A stretch of DNA of 64,000 bases from Helicoverpa zea. Lineage: Eukaryota; Arthropoda; Insecta; Lepidoptera; Noctuidae. The position numbers and the translations under genes are program-made. Location: positions 8,122,001-8,186,000 of the forward strand of contig NC_061459.1 of assembly GCF_022581195.2 (NCBI RefSeq). The letters are read 5' to 3'. Of this stretch, positions 35,901 to 43,603 are shown piece after piece (position 1 is the first letter of the stretch; the number at the start of each line of letters is the position of its first letter). A model generated the notes under the pieces. That model worked only from the letters and a program-made list of their open reading frames with translations, ran no database searches and was not told the origin of the DNA.

Positions 35901-38546
35901 CAAATGTCCGGGTTTTTTTAATGTTTGTCCGGGTTTGGCGAAATTCGAGATGGCAGCCCTATGTTCAGGCTACATAATGAAGATTTGACGTTAAATGAAC
36001 AAATTGCTATATATTATCACAAAAACGTAAAAACCGGTAAATTACCGGTTACATATTATTTTTACCGGTAAATTTAAAATCGCGAAAATGGGCGGTTTTA
36101 CCGGTAAAACCGAAACCGGTAAACCGGTATTGCATGCCCTATTACAGAGGTTTTACGCTTTAAAGTCGCTGTCAGATAAACTTGTTAGGTCAACATTAAA
36201 CTCTTCGGTACATAGCGGGTTGCAAAAATAATCTAGTAACTGACAGAAATATCATTAAGTTCACAATCATTATTTTATTTATTTTTATTTATTTATTTTT
36301 AGCCCATACTGTCCCACTGCTGGGCAAAGGCCTCCCCATCTTGCTTCCACACTTCTCGATCTTTCGACCGAGCCCACCAGTCTCGACAATAGGCGTCAAG
36401 GTCGTCACGCCATCTCTTCCGGGGCCTACCCCGCCTGCGGTGTCCATCCTGAGGTGTCCACTGAGCGACGATAGTGGCCCATCTTTCCGGATGCATTCGG
36501 CTGACGTGTCCGGCCCAGTTCCACTTTAATATTGCATTCATTAGGGGCATTCATCACAATCATTAGGGGCGGCAAAAATTGAATGGCCTACTAGCGGCAA
36601 ATTTGTAAATCCGCCACTGAAAATTACCGCTAAATGTATGCTTACAGATCTGAACTTATTTCTGTTGCCGGTTTTTTCAATAGTTTTTGCAAACCAATGT
36701 AAATCGATGTTTGGTAACACAAGCTGATATATCGATAACTAGCGACCTGCCCCGGCTTCGCACGGGTGCAATGCTGATACTAAATACATAGAAACCTGCC
36801 TCTTCAATCACTCTATGTATTAAAATAAACCACATCAAAATCCGTTGCGTAGTTTTAAAGATTTAAGCATGCATAGGGATATAGGGACAGAGAAAACGAC
36901 TTTGTTTTATACTATGTAGTGACATCTAAATTTGTTCTGTGTAGGTTCCCGTGCAACCGCTGGCTGGGGTCGGGCGTGGACGACGGGTCGACGGAGCGGC
37001 TGCTGGTGGCGGCGCGCATGCGCAGCGGCGCCACGCCGCGCTCGCCCGCGCCGCCGCCGCCCGCGCCGCCCACGCCCACCACCACCCATCTCTCCACCTC
37101 CACCATACAGCACATGATCGGTACTTTCTACCATACCATGCGAAGCGCATTTCTTTACGTCTGACTGCCTACAACGGCTACAACCTCTTTGTACGTTCTT
37201 TTGCATTCCAAATTTAAATATCGGGTGTCGGGAATTGGTCGACGTATTGCTGCGTAAGATAAGTCGCTTAGGGTGTATCTGACTCCCCCGTTTACCACCA
37301 TCTCGGAGATATTGATATCTGCGACTGCAATGCTTTATACTAACTCAGCATGAAACGACAATATTATGTTGTTACTTTGCAGGAAACAAACGATTATAAA
37401 AATAGTTTTATGTTACCTGCTATTAACTTCAATAAACTTTCGTAGGTGACTGCGTAAACGCGATAGTCAAGTGGCACTATCAATCAAAGAGAGACAAAGA
37501 TGCGAATTCACTCAGCGTGCTGCTTTGTGGTGAAAATGGATTAGTCAAGTGCTTGGAGCAAGCTTTCCTGTGTGGATTCAAATCTGTGCGGCTGTTTGGA
37601 AAAAATCTTTTCATTTGGGATTATTTCGGTAAGATTTATACATTTAATAATATAATGTAATATTCCTGTAATAAAATGGATCCTAGAATTTAGTACTTAC
37701 CATAAGGAATACTTATACTGGTTTGGCGAGACTAGCTCATTTTGTTCACGCAGCCAGCATAACGCTAAAAATTTAAGTTCATCAGAATCGGCTCAATCTT
37801 TTCGGTGAAAGGTTACCGTCGAATTTAATAGCTTTATTTTTCTGTAGCTAAAGTTAAAGATGAGTTCAAAATGAGCTTATGCGACGAGCCGACGACACAG
37901 AATAACAAGAGCTGTGGCATGGCTTACAACTGCCGACAAGATCAGGAACACAGAGCTATATGGCGTTGTTACTGCCATCTTATGGACGAGATCAATTCCG
38001 TGGGCCGGACATTGGGGAAAGATGGCAAATTCCAACTCTTTATATGCCTCAGTTTGCGGTGAGTACCTCTCATTGAATGAATTCTCACATTCAAAATTCA
38101 TAGTAGATTTCAAAGTAAATAGTTGTTTTGAGAATAACGGACTTTGTTGTCGCTATCTTGTATTTAAGATACCTTTGGTAAAAAGCATATGTATCTCTAA
38201 AATATATTTTTTTTAATGTCGCAAATACCCTAAGGTATTTTGCCAATCATTCGTTGTCTTTGGAACTCGGGCCCAAAAGACAATCCAGTTGTAGATCAAA
38301 TTTATTTACTTTTACTAGTCGAATATCAGTTAATAGTATTTAAATTAATAACTTACTAATATTTTCAGTGAACACTGGCTTCATCGTATGCTTGTGCCGA
38401 TGTCAATGACTCGCGTCACCGTCGAGATGTACGAGGAGCAGAGTTTCCTACGTAAGCGCGGCCTCCTTACATTCCTCAGGCAAATTCTCGAACCACTTGA
38501 TGAGTTCGATATCGTTCTGGAAAATTCCCTCACGCAAGGCATTTAA
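20923..38546 (+). CDS. DENND5: DENND5-type protein (Rab6-interacting protein 1 family): DENN-RUN-PLAT-RUN
   Basis: 24 coding exons join in frame to about 1,330 aa (human DENND5A is close to 1,290): 20923-21022, 21108-21217, 21407-21577, 21655-21890, 22320-22464, 22707-22851, 23117-23251, 23459-23649, 23863-23968, 24706-24855, 25172-25353, 25442-25653, 26387-26578, 29489-29645, 29726-29993, 30333-30368, 30451-30646, 31742-31992, 32097-32239, 32327-32445, 36945-37120, 37446-37628, 37848-38058, 38369-38546. Phases agree throughout. Landmarks: RFADYFAICGLD start; DENN core with LPLLDYPLRAMF and HVYVPILPAPLYHFLDAPVP (about 10-640); RUN1 (about 770-1010, KSALWMHL, AVDYFCFTN); PLAT (about 1015-1125, RIGHDNSGL, FPCNRWLG); RUN2 (about 1140-1320). 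Known role: GEF/effector for Rab GTPases in endosome-Golgi traffic. The dDENN-like stretch is shortened and replaced by a GC-rich Ala/Gly exon 13. Confidence 0.93.
21984..22174 (+). mobile_element. Short non-autonomous Helitron (intron 4 of DENND5)
   Basis: Begins TCTATACTAATATTATAA and ends GAAGCTAG. It is preceded by A and followed by T, as expected of Helitron insertion between A and T without TSD. The interior has the conserved lepidopteran body (ATCCCGGTACGGGAAGTAGTT near the end, able to form the terminal hairpin). 191 bp, no coding capacity. Confidence 0.85.
26579..29488 (+). other. DENND5 intron 13, AT-rich, holds one Helitron
   Basis: The 2.9-kb intron between the GC-rich exon 13 and exon 14 has no further exon that I could support. 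Short open frames (for example 26774-26974, 27065-27319) do not look coding. It contains the Helitron at 28013-28204 and nothing else recognised. Confidence 0.5.
28013..28204 (+). mobile_element. Short non-autonomous Helitron (intron 13 of DENND5)
   Basis: Same family as the copy at 21984: begins TCTATACTAATATTATAA, ends CGGCTAG, preceded by A and followed by T. 192 bp. It is diverged from the first copy in the middle but keeps the ATCCCGGTACGGGCAGTAGTT motif near the 3' end. Confidence 0.85.
30333..30368 (+). other. Putative 36-nt cassette microexon of DENND5 (RUN1)
   Basis: Thirty-six bases lie between AACATGCAG and the strong donor GTAAGTATTG. They keep the phase on both sides (phase 1 in and out) and add ALAWCVLRKRLD before a Tyr codon. 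Skipping it also keeps the frame (exon 15 to exon 17 gives Asp-Leu-Ser). It would therefore be an optional exon inside the first RUN domain's loop. Support comes from splice signals and phase only. Confidence 0.5.
30700..31675. mobile_element. DNA-transposon-like remnant with 16-bp TIR in DENND5 intron 17
   Basis: Inverted termini AATAGGCATGATGACA (30700-30715) and its complement (31660-31675) bracket 976 bp. Inside are a promoter-like GC-rich patch with palindromic GCGCGAAAGCGCGC (about 30911-30930), a short coding exon (31003-31130) and an exact-looking tandem duplication of about 39 bp (31121-31205). No clear TSD is seen. It may be an internally deleted derivative of a larger element. Confidence 0.6.
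31003..31130 (+). pseudogene. First-exon fragment of a YqaJ/SWIM-type insect protein
   Basis: From the ATG at 31003 the frame reads MEPGFIKANSANLPRIDIIM and continues LGEFLASNKDF...NVKTS to a donor-like GTAAGT at 31131. I recognise this as the N-terminus of a multicopy insect family that carries a SWIM zinc finger and a YqaJ-type nuclease domain; this comes from memory of the family and was not checked. No SWIM or YqaJ part follows here. It lies between the 16-bp inverted termini, suggesting that the family's genes can be carried by a DNA transposon. Confidence 0.55.
33539..33832 (+). pseudogene. LINE 3'-end fragment (RT C-terminus)
   Basis: The plus frame 33537-33776 has RLRWFGHVKRRSPKYIANVV and later GQRRRGRPKRCW, the motif found at the C-terminal end of many invertebrate non-LTR reverse transcriptases. 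The following bases (to about 33832) resemble the short 3' UTR of such elements (CGGACCCCGTCACAAGACGG). It is truncated at its 5' side and cannot be functional. Confidence 0.75.
34145..34357 (-). pseudogene. R1-like LINE ORF2 C-terminal fragment with internal stops
   Basis: On the minus strand the frame from 34357 reads ADSSEDTVEHTV, stop, VCTA, stop, EGYRRVVFERIGSGDLSRP, then ...ASFCEALMLEKETMERL and a terminal stop at 34145-34147. This pattern (SSEDTVEHT...CxAW...IGxxDLS...SFCE) is the C-terminal end of R1-group reverse transcriptases of Lepidoptera. Two in-frame stops (TAG, TGA) show decay. GC-rich DNA on both sides (about 33900-34377) is probably the rest of the fragment. Confidence 0.7.
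34462..34851 (+). mobile_element. tRNA-derived SINE with A and B boxes and 16-bp TSD
   Basis: Flanked by the exact repeat agctattaggaaattc (34446-34461 and 34852-34867). A Pol III A box (TGGCCTAGTGGG, about 34481) and B box (GGTTCGATCCC, about 34527) are intact near the 5' end. The 3' body ends GGGAAAAGGCTCGGAGGATG and is shared with the copy at 53145-53440. 390 bp, no coding. The intact TSD and boxes suggest a fairly young insertion. Confidence 0.92.
34885..35527. repeat. Foldback-like inverted repeat, arms about 110 bp
   Basis: Left arm (about 34885-35030) and right arm (about 35395-35527) are imperfect reverse complements. The best-matched part is GGTCCAAATGTCCACCACGA and its continuation (34918-34950 against 35471-35503). 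The centre is AT-rich and non-coding. It may be a MITE whose ends are blurred; no TSD was found. Confidence 0.6.
35672..35961 (-). mobile_element. hAT-type MITE, copy 2 (inverted relative to 8654-8941)
   Basis: Same family as copy 1, in the opposite orientation, 290 bp, with TAGGGCT...AGCCCTA termini and an 8-bp TSD tgttcagg (35664-35671 and 35962-35969). It is nested in the TAGGGCATGC hAT element, giving the innermost level of the intron 20 stack. Confidence 0.9.
36299..36550 (-). pseudogene. LINE 3'-end fragment (RT C-terminus), minus strand
   Basis: The minus frame reads WNWAGHVSRMHPERWA, then GHRRRGRPRKRWRDDLDAY and ...FAQQWDSMG. This is the conserved C-terminal tail of RTE-like/invertebrate non-LTR reverse transcriptases (WAGHxxR, RGRPxxRWxDDL). 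The AT-rich ATTTATTT tract at 36273-36300 is its likely 3' tail. It lies in the outer hAT, right of the inner one. Heavily 5'-truncated. Confidence 0.82.
36739..36922 (-). mobile_element. Short Helitron abutting the exon 21 splice acceptor
   Basis: Read on the minus strand it begins TCACTACATAGTATAAAAC and ends GCAGGTCGCTAG followed by T, as in Helitrons. The plus-strand text shows the familiar lepidopteran body (CCCCGGCTTCGCACGGG). Its edge is only 22 bp from the DENND5 exon 21 acceptor (AG at 36943-36944). 184 bp. Confidence 0.75.
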
Positions 38547-41100
38547 ATTGATTCGTGTTAAGCATATTGTTCAGTGGTAAAACCTGTTCTTAGTCTACCT
38601 ACTATTTACCACTCCAAAATATATTTTTATATGTAAAAGCAAATACTCAGTTCATGTTTATTTGATATTAGCAATCAGGGTCTGATTATTTTGTAGTTTT
38701 ATTGTTAAGTTTTAAATGTGATTATTATTTCTGTTAACTTGCCAGATGATCCAAAGATTTTATTTTTATAATAACGGTGCTTATGAATAAGTTCAATTAT
38801 GTAGCTTTTTTTTAACATAGAGAATAATTTTACTAGATACTCCCGTTAGCTTTATAGATATAGTTATAATTAAATTCCGTCATTTTATTTGTTACATGTT
38901 TAAAAAAATAATTTCAATGATTATTTTTATATGATGGAGAAGAATTATGAAATTACTCAATTACTGATGTTTAAAAATATTCTCTTTGTCAAATATTTCA
39001 AGGAAACACAGCACAGAGTAAACTATCCACCGCATAATTTAAAACTTTATATGTGATCTATTTAGGTGTAAGATGAATGTTTTTGTAATGCGTGGATTAC
39101 TTCTAAGTCGGATCTACTAAGCTAATGCATGGTAAAACAATAATAAATAGTAAGTTACTACGTTATATCAATTATAGTAGACAGCTAGTAGACTGCCACA
39201 AAGATCTCGAAATTTCTAAAAATTCGCTCTCCATGTCCATTGCGAATTAGTTTTAAAAATATCATCACGGCAGTTTTAGTGTTCACTGCAAGCATATATC
39301 TATTAATGATGCGGCTTGTTTCGAAGTATGTGTAATTTAAATAAGGGATGTTTAGTGGGGCTAAACAGTACACTTTAACACGTTACCTTTTAGATGTCGT
39401 TACTGATAGAGACATGGTATATACGACAGTATTAAAATGTTGGAACCAATAGCCGAGTAGTGCCCGTAACAAAGCATTCAATCAGATTTACCGAAAAGTT
39501 CTGCCCCTCTACAACTCCTGAGTTATCTTTATTAGACGATGTCATCGCCTCAGGCTTGTGTTTCATACCTACTGCGTCCTTGCACATACACATCAATGTA
39601 TTTGTATGTAAGTTCACGTTCACATAATATGTGGAGATATATAATTAGTGTAAAACATTCGTCCGTAAGAAAAATCTCGTTTCTTCTAGTAATTTCTTGA
39701 AGCTAGTAAAATGGTTAACTTATGTAAACAAAAAATACTCAATACGTTAACTTTTGCTCTCTTTTGAATGGTTGTTTGTAGTCCCTGCCGTCCTGCATGT
39801 TCATAGTTCATTATCATAATATTTATTATGCTTAATAACTTTACAAACGCTCTGTAACATAACACTATGTCAAACAATTTAAATAAGTTTTAAATTTAAA
39901 TATAACGATTAACGAAACTTAAAGTTTTGTACACAAGAAACGCATGCACGGAATTTTGTGCCAAAATAATCAATTTAACATTCAAACTGTATACAAAAAT
40001 GAGGATTACCTTTTCAATTCCAAGCTTTATATCCAGAGGTCGGAAATGGGTTGAGTTATTTATGTACTTGTATAGAAATATCTTCCCGGAATATGAATTG
40101 TATCATCCATGTGCATTCTATCTACTATTCTATTCGACAGTCTATCTGTTGATTTGGGTTTATTAGAGATAAAATGTACAAAAAATTTGCCACTTACAAG
40201 TAAAGTGAAATTCCTATCTCTAGTCTGCAAAACTACAGATAAATAGAGTATTGGGAGTGACTGTAAATAAATAAATGCTTCAACAGTGACGACATTGCAC
40301 ATGTGCGTATTGGAAAGCAACTTCGAACAACCAATATCATTAAGTTTGAAATTGGGTCTGAAGCATACAGCATTTCGCTGTATGAAGGCAGTGTAGCTCT
40401 ACATAAATAACTTAACCTAACTCAGACCCCCCTTTGTAACGAAATGAGTGAAGTGAATATTAACTTCATAACACAATTTCTGGACTTTTACAGTTAAAGT
40501 GATTTGTTCAAATATGAAATAAATGCTGTTCGTAAACAGACACCCACAGCAACAGATAATCAAGATCTTAAACTGAATGCAAATGAACATTACAAATATT
40601 TTTATATACTTACATGTTTTCTCAGTTATATGTAAAATATGTATAGAGATTAGAGGTATATTATAAACGTAATATTATGTACCACAATTTGTTCAATTCA
40701 AGCAAGCCAATATGTATCTGACATTAAGTAAAACCAGTCAATCCTTGCATTGAAATAGTACCTACGCTGTTGATTAGGTCTTGAAACAAACTGCAGTAAA
40801 TAGTGTCATCAGTTTACTCTCTTATTGTTGTATGTATGTTTTATAATATTCAGATTGTGTCTGCAAGTCTTCCTAAACTGATTACATAATGAAAAAGTAC
40901 CAAAGAAAATTGACAATTTAGTTTTAAATAGTCAGCTACTGAAATAGTTATGTCCAGTAAATAAAGTTGATGAACTTCATTTGTAGTTTTAATTCTCTTT
41001 ACAATAAGGGGGTGATTTTCCTATGTCCAGATCAAAATTGCTACTATTTATTAGAGAAGATACTCGCCCCGCCTTCAGAGATCGGTTTCCTATGGTGACA
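38547..41100 (+). other. DENND5 3' UTR and intergenic DNA
   Basis: No further coding frame was supported. AT-rich DNA after the stop codon continues for 2.4 kb to a clear AATAAA at 40960 that is followed by a GT-rich stretch. An earlier AATAAA at 39142 is also possible. Where the transcript ends cannot be decided from sequence alone. Confidence 0.5.
40960..40965 (+). terminator. Candidate polyadenylation signal for DENND5
   Basis: AATAAA followed within 30 bases by GTTGATGAACTTCATTTGTAG. It is one of several candidates downstream of the stop codon. Confidence 0.3.
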
Positions 41101-41189
41101 CATATAAATATAACACGGAATAGAACTTGTCGCGTTGTTCAAAGTGTTTTATTTTGAACCTACAGTTGTCAATACTGCTTGCCGTCGTG

Positions 41190-41403
41190 TCGACTGCTTC
41201 GTTGGCCTTGTCTTCAATAGCACAAATGTTGTGCACGAGGTCTCTGGTTCGATTCCCGCGACGGAACGAAATCGCTTTGTGGGTTTTAGAAACTTTCACA
41301 AAAGAAGCAGCCCGGTACCTATCTGGGAGTTGGCGGTATTACACCCTCGTGCCTAGGAGAGCCAGTAAAGCCGCCGTCAACGAATTCCACGTCAGAGGCC
41401 CTT
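41190..41403 (+). mobile_element. Degraded tRNA-derived SINE
   Basis: An A-box-like GTTGGCCTTGTC (about 41200) and a B box GGTTCGATTCCC (about 41248) are spaced as in a tRNA promoter. The body ends with GTGCCTAGGAGAGCCAGTAAAG, a 3' segment common in lepidopteran SINEs (recognised from memory). No TSD was found, so the edges are approximate. Confidence 0.65.
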
Positions 41404-41547
41404 AGACACCCGCTTGTCCTGAATTTTCACAACGTCTTATGACAACCATTTTTTCAACGTGGCTTTTCTTAAGGCCCGAGTCACACGGAATGGCACCGGA
41501 GAAAATCCATAGCGTCGCTTAAAGTTTTCAGTTCCAAAATCATAACT

Positions 41548-42259
41548 GGGGCCCGATTCTCCTAATTTTACTTAAGCTAGTACATATCTACGATTCACAT
41601 TCGACTGAGATCCAATCCTGACTCAATTACGATTGAAGCGTACGTGGCATTCCGATATTTTTTATTTGAAATAAACGTTTTTATCCTTTTCTGTCATTCA
41701 ATAATGAATCATTTTGTCTGCAAATGATTTACGATTGCAATATGATTGTAGAGCAAACTACCGTATAGACCAAAATCACCAAAATAACAGGGGCCCGATT
41801 CTCCTAAGTTAATAATGACAAAATCGAATCGCAATATGATCGCAATAACAGTTTTAACCATATCGGGCATTCTGCTACTAATAAAAGATCAATCGTATTC
41901 GATTGACATTTGATTGGTGTGCGATTGGTCTGCTATTTTGGTGATTTTGGTCTATACGGTAGTTTGCTGTACAATCATTTTGCAATCGTAAATCATTTGC
42001 AGACAAAATGATTCATTATTGAATGACAGAAAAGGATAAAAACGTTTATTTCAGAGAAAAAATAGCGGAATGCCACATACGCTTCAATCGTAATCGAGTC
42101 GGGATTGGATCTCAGTCGAACCGAGTCGAACGTGAATCGTATGACCCTTAAGTAAAATTAGGAGAATCGGGGCCCTGACCAATCGCAAAACCAATCGAAT
42201 GTCGTCGGAATACGATTGGTCTTATATTAGTAGCAGAAAACCCCGATATTATTAAACCT
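41548..42259 (+). mobile_element. GGGGCCCGATTCTCC MITE, copy A, split by a second copy
   Basis: Begins GGGGCCCGATTCTCCTAATT and matches the copy at 54287-54683 through the ACCGTATAGACCAAAATCACC region. It is then interrupted by copy D (41790-42175) and resumes with CCAATCGCAAAACCAATCG. Its far end is lost at about 42259, where another copy starts. Confidence 0.75.
41790..42175 (-). mobile_element. GGGGCCCGATTCTCC MITE, copy D, nested in copy A
   Basis: 386 bp, starting GGGGCCCGATTCTCCTAAGT and ending GGAGAATCGGGGCCC, opposite in orientation to copy A. Comparison with copy C shows the empty target would read AATAGCAGACCAATCG. The left junction keeps CAG and the right junction CTG, a 3-bp CWG duplication with one difference. 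Confidence 0.8.
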
Positions 42260-42335
42260 GGGGCTCGATTCTCCTAAGTTAATAATGTCAAAATTGAATA
42301 GAAATCGAATCGTAATATGATCGCTGTGGCTAAAT
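42260..42335 (-). mobile_element. GGGGCCCGATTCTCC MITE, copy E, truncated
   Basis: Starts GGGGCTCGATTCTCCTAAGT and matches the family for about 75 bp, then stops matching after AATATGATCGC. Only one end is present. Confidence 0.6.
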
Positions 42336-43603
42336 GGTTATTTTTACTCAAACCGAAAAGTATGATGCCCATGCATGATTTGCAGTCCTTTTCAACTTTT
42401 TACCCTCCTAACAGTATTTATAATTAAATTTTTCATAGTCCTAGCCACTACCATCAGCATAATTGATTTTCTAAGAACAAACGCAATTCACAAAATCCAC
42501 TGAAATATTAGAACAAGTTAGATGAACTAAACGCAATTACGAAGCGGAAATAGCGCTAATTCAAAGTTTTCTCTCCACTATTTGCAACTGTCTTTGATTG
42601 AGTGGTAATTGTTAACTATTAACCAAAGTGACAACCAATTGCCAAAAACAAACCCGTAATGAAAAAAATGTTCCTATTTTTATTGAAAGACAGCAAAAAA
42701 TTCAATTCATGTTTCTTTCATCTTTCCTTCCTCAAATAAATAGTCTCAATAATTACTTGGTAGATGGCGCTGTACAGCTTGTTTTGAGTGTGGTCGTTCG
42801 TTCGTTCGACCGACCGACCGACAGATATTCGACAAGTAAGATGGCGGCGATTAATGTGAAAGGCGAAACGTTGTCGTATTTCCACTTGTAAATAAAGTTA
42901 TTGGTTTGTTAAAATATTAATGTCAATAGAACGGCAGCAAACGATTTGATATTGTATAGTGTAAAACACAAAGTGATCTGTTGAGTACAACCTATGACTT
43001 GAACTGCTTTTCATTTCACAATAGACAAAACCCGTCGCAGCGAGCACTCGACTAGTCGAGGCCATATTTATGATGTTATCTGTTGTGTGAGCGTCCTCCG
43101 AAACCACATTGATAAATGGTTGTGGAAAACCAAGGCGATGGTATGTATCTTCGTAAAAATGCATACTTGGTAATAACGGACAGTGTGTAAAATGCGATCC
43201 TGTATTGTTCCGTCACTCTGACGCTTGTGTAGTGAAGCGCCGGATTATTTTTATTCGTAGGGGTCGATGCTTTATTTTGCACTGATATTTGCCGACTATG
43301 AGTTAATTAGCTCTTTTACATCATTATTTTGAATCTTGTTAATGATAAAACAAGTTCTTTTCTTATATGATTATTAGTATCGTGCAGTACCTACGTTGTT
43401 GTTTTGATATTGATATTCTTTTTCTTTATTTTCAGGAGTGTTTTCTCTGTATGAAGAATATGTAACAGCAACATGAGTTCCAGTGTTCCAAAATAGTGAT
43501 AGTAACCATACATACAATTGACTGTGTTACAAACTATGGATGAAAGTGTGGACTTCTATTGACATATTACATACATTGACATTTGAGCATCACGGAGGTG
43601 GTA
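42336..43603 (+). promoter_or_regulatory. 5' region and leader of the QSER1/PRR12-like gene
   Basis: An acceptor TTTTCAG at 43429-43435 opens the exon that carries the start codon (43604), so at least one non-coding exon lies upstream. A possible donor, GACAA|GTAAGATGGCGG, is at 42835/42836, just after a run of TTCG and GACC tetranucleotide repeats (about 42796-42823). The transcription start could not be located. Confidence 0.4.

Larger units (their letters stand above)
33330..36141. mobile_element. hAT-type element (TAGGGCATGCAATA termini, ACCGGTAA arrays), nested
   Basis: Termini TAGGGCATGCAATA and TATTGCATGCCCTA are flanked by the exact 8-bp repeat ttacagag (33322-33329 and 36142-36149). 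Arrays of ACCGGTAA motifs lie just inside both ends (33345-33420 and 36030-36130). It lies wholly within the outer hAT. It contains a LINE 3' fragment, an R1-like fragment, a SINE, a foldback repeat and a hAT MITE. No transposase frame is visible. Confidence 0.9.
32475..36619. mobile_element. hAT-type element (CAGTGGCGGATTTAC termini), outer shell in DENND5 intron 20
   Basis: Termini CAGTGGCGGATTTAC... and ...GTAAATCCGCCACTG are inverted repeats. They are flanked by an exact 8-bp TSD, aaaattac (32467-32474 and 36620-36627). The left part holds GCTCGCTTCGCTCGCGG-type motifs three times (32704, 32904, 32990). No transposase is left. A second hAT (33330-36141) and a LINE fragment sit inside, so the element's own length is about 1.3 kb. 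Confidence 0.88.

Noticed and set aside
36907..37217. Several long frames in both strands over DENND5 exon 21
   Set aside because: All are shadows of a GC-rich exon. Only the frame with FPCNRWLGSGVDDGS continues the PLAT domain.
41237..41260. tRNA gene candidate (B box GGTTCGATTCCC)
   Set aside because: No cloverleaf can be drawn with the surrounding bases; the context is a SINE. The same holds for the B box at 34527.
41127..41405. Overlapping frames of 92 and 73 codons
   Set aside because: They lie on a tRNA-derived SINE with A and B boxes and have no protein-like features.
43583..43603. Start of the QSER1-like protein at the TTG at 43583
   Set aside because: TTG is not a normal animal start codon. 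The first in-frame ATG is at 43604.
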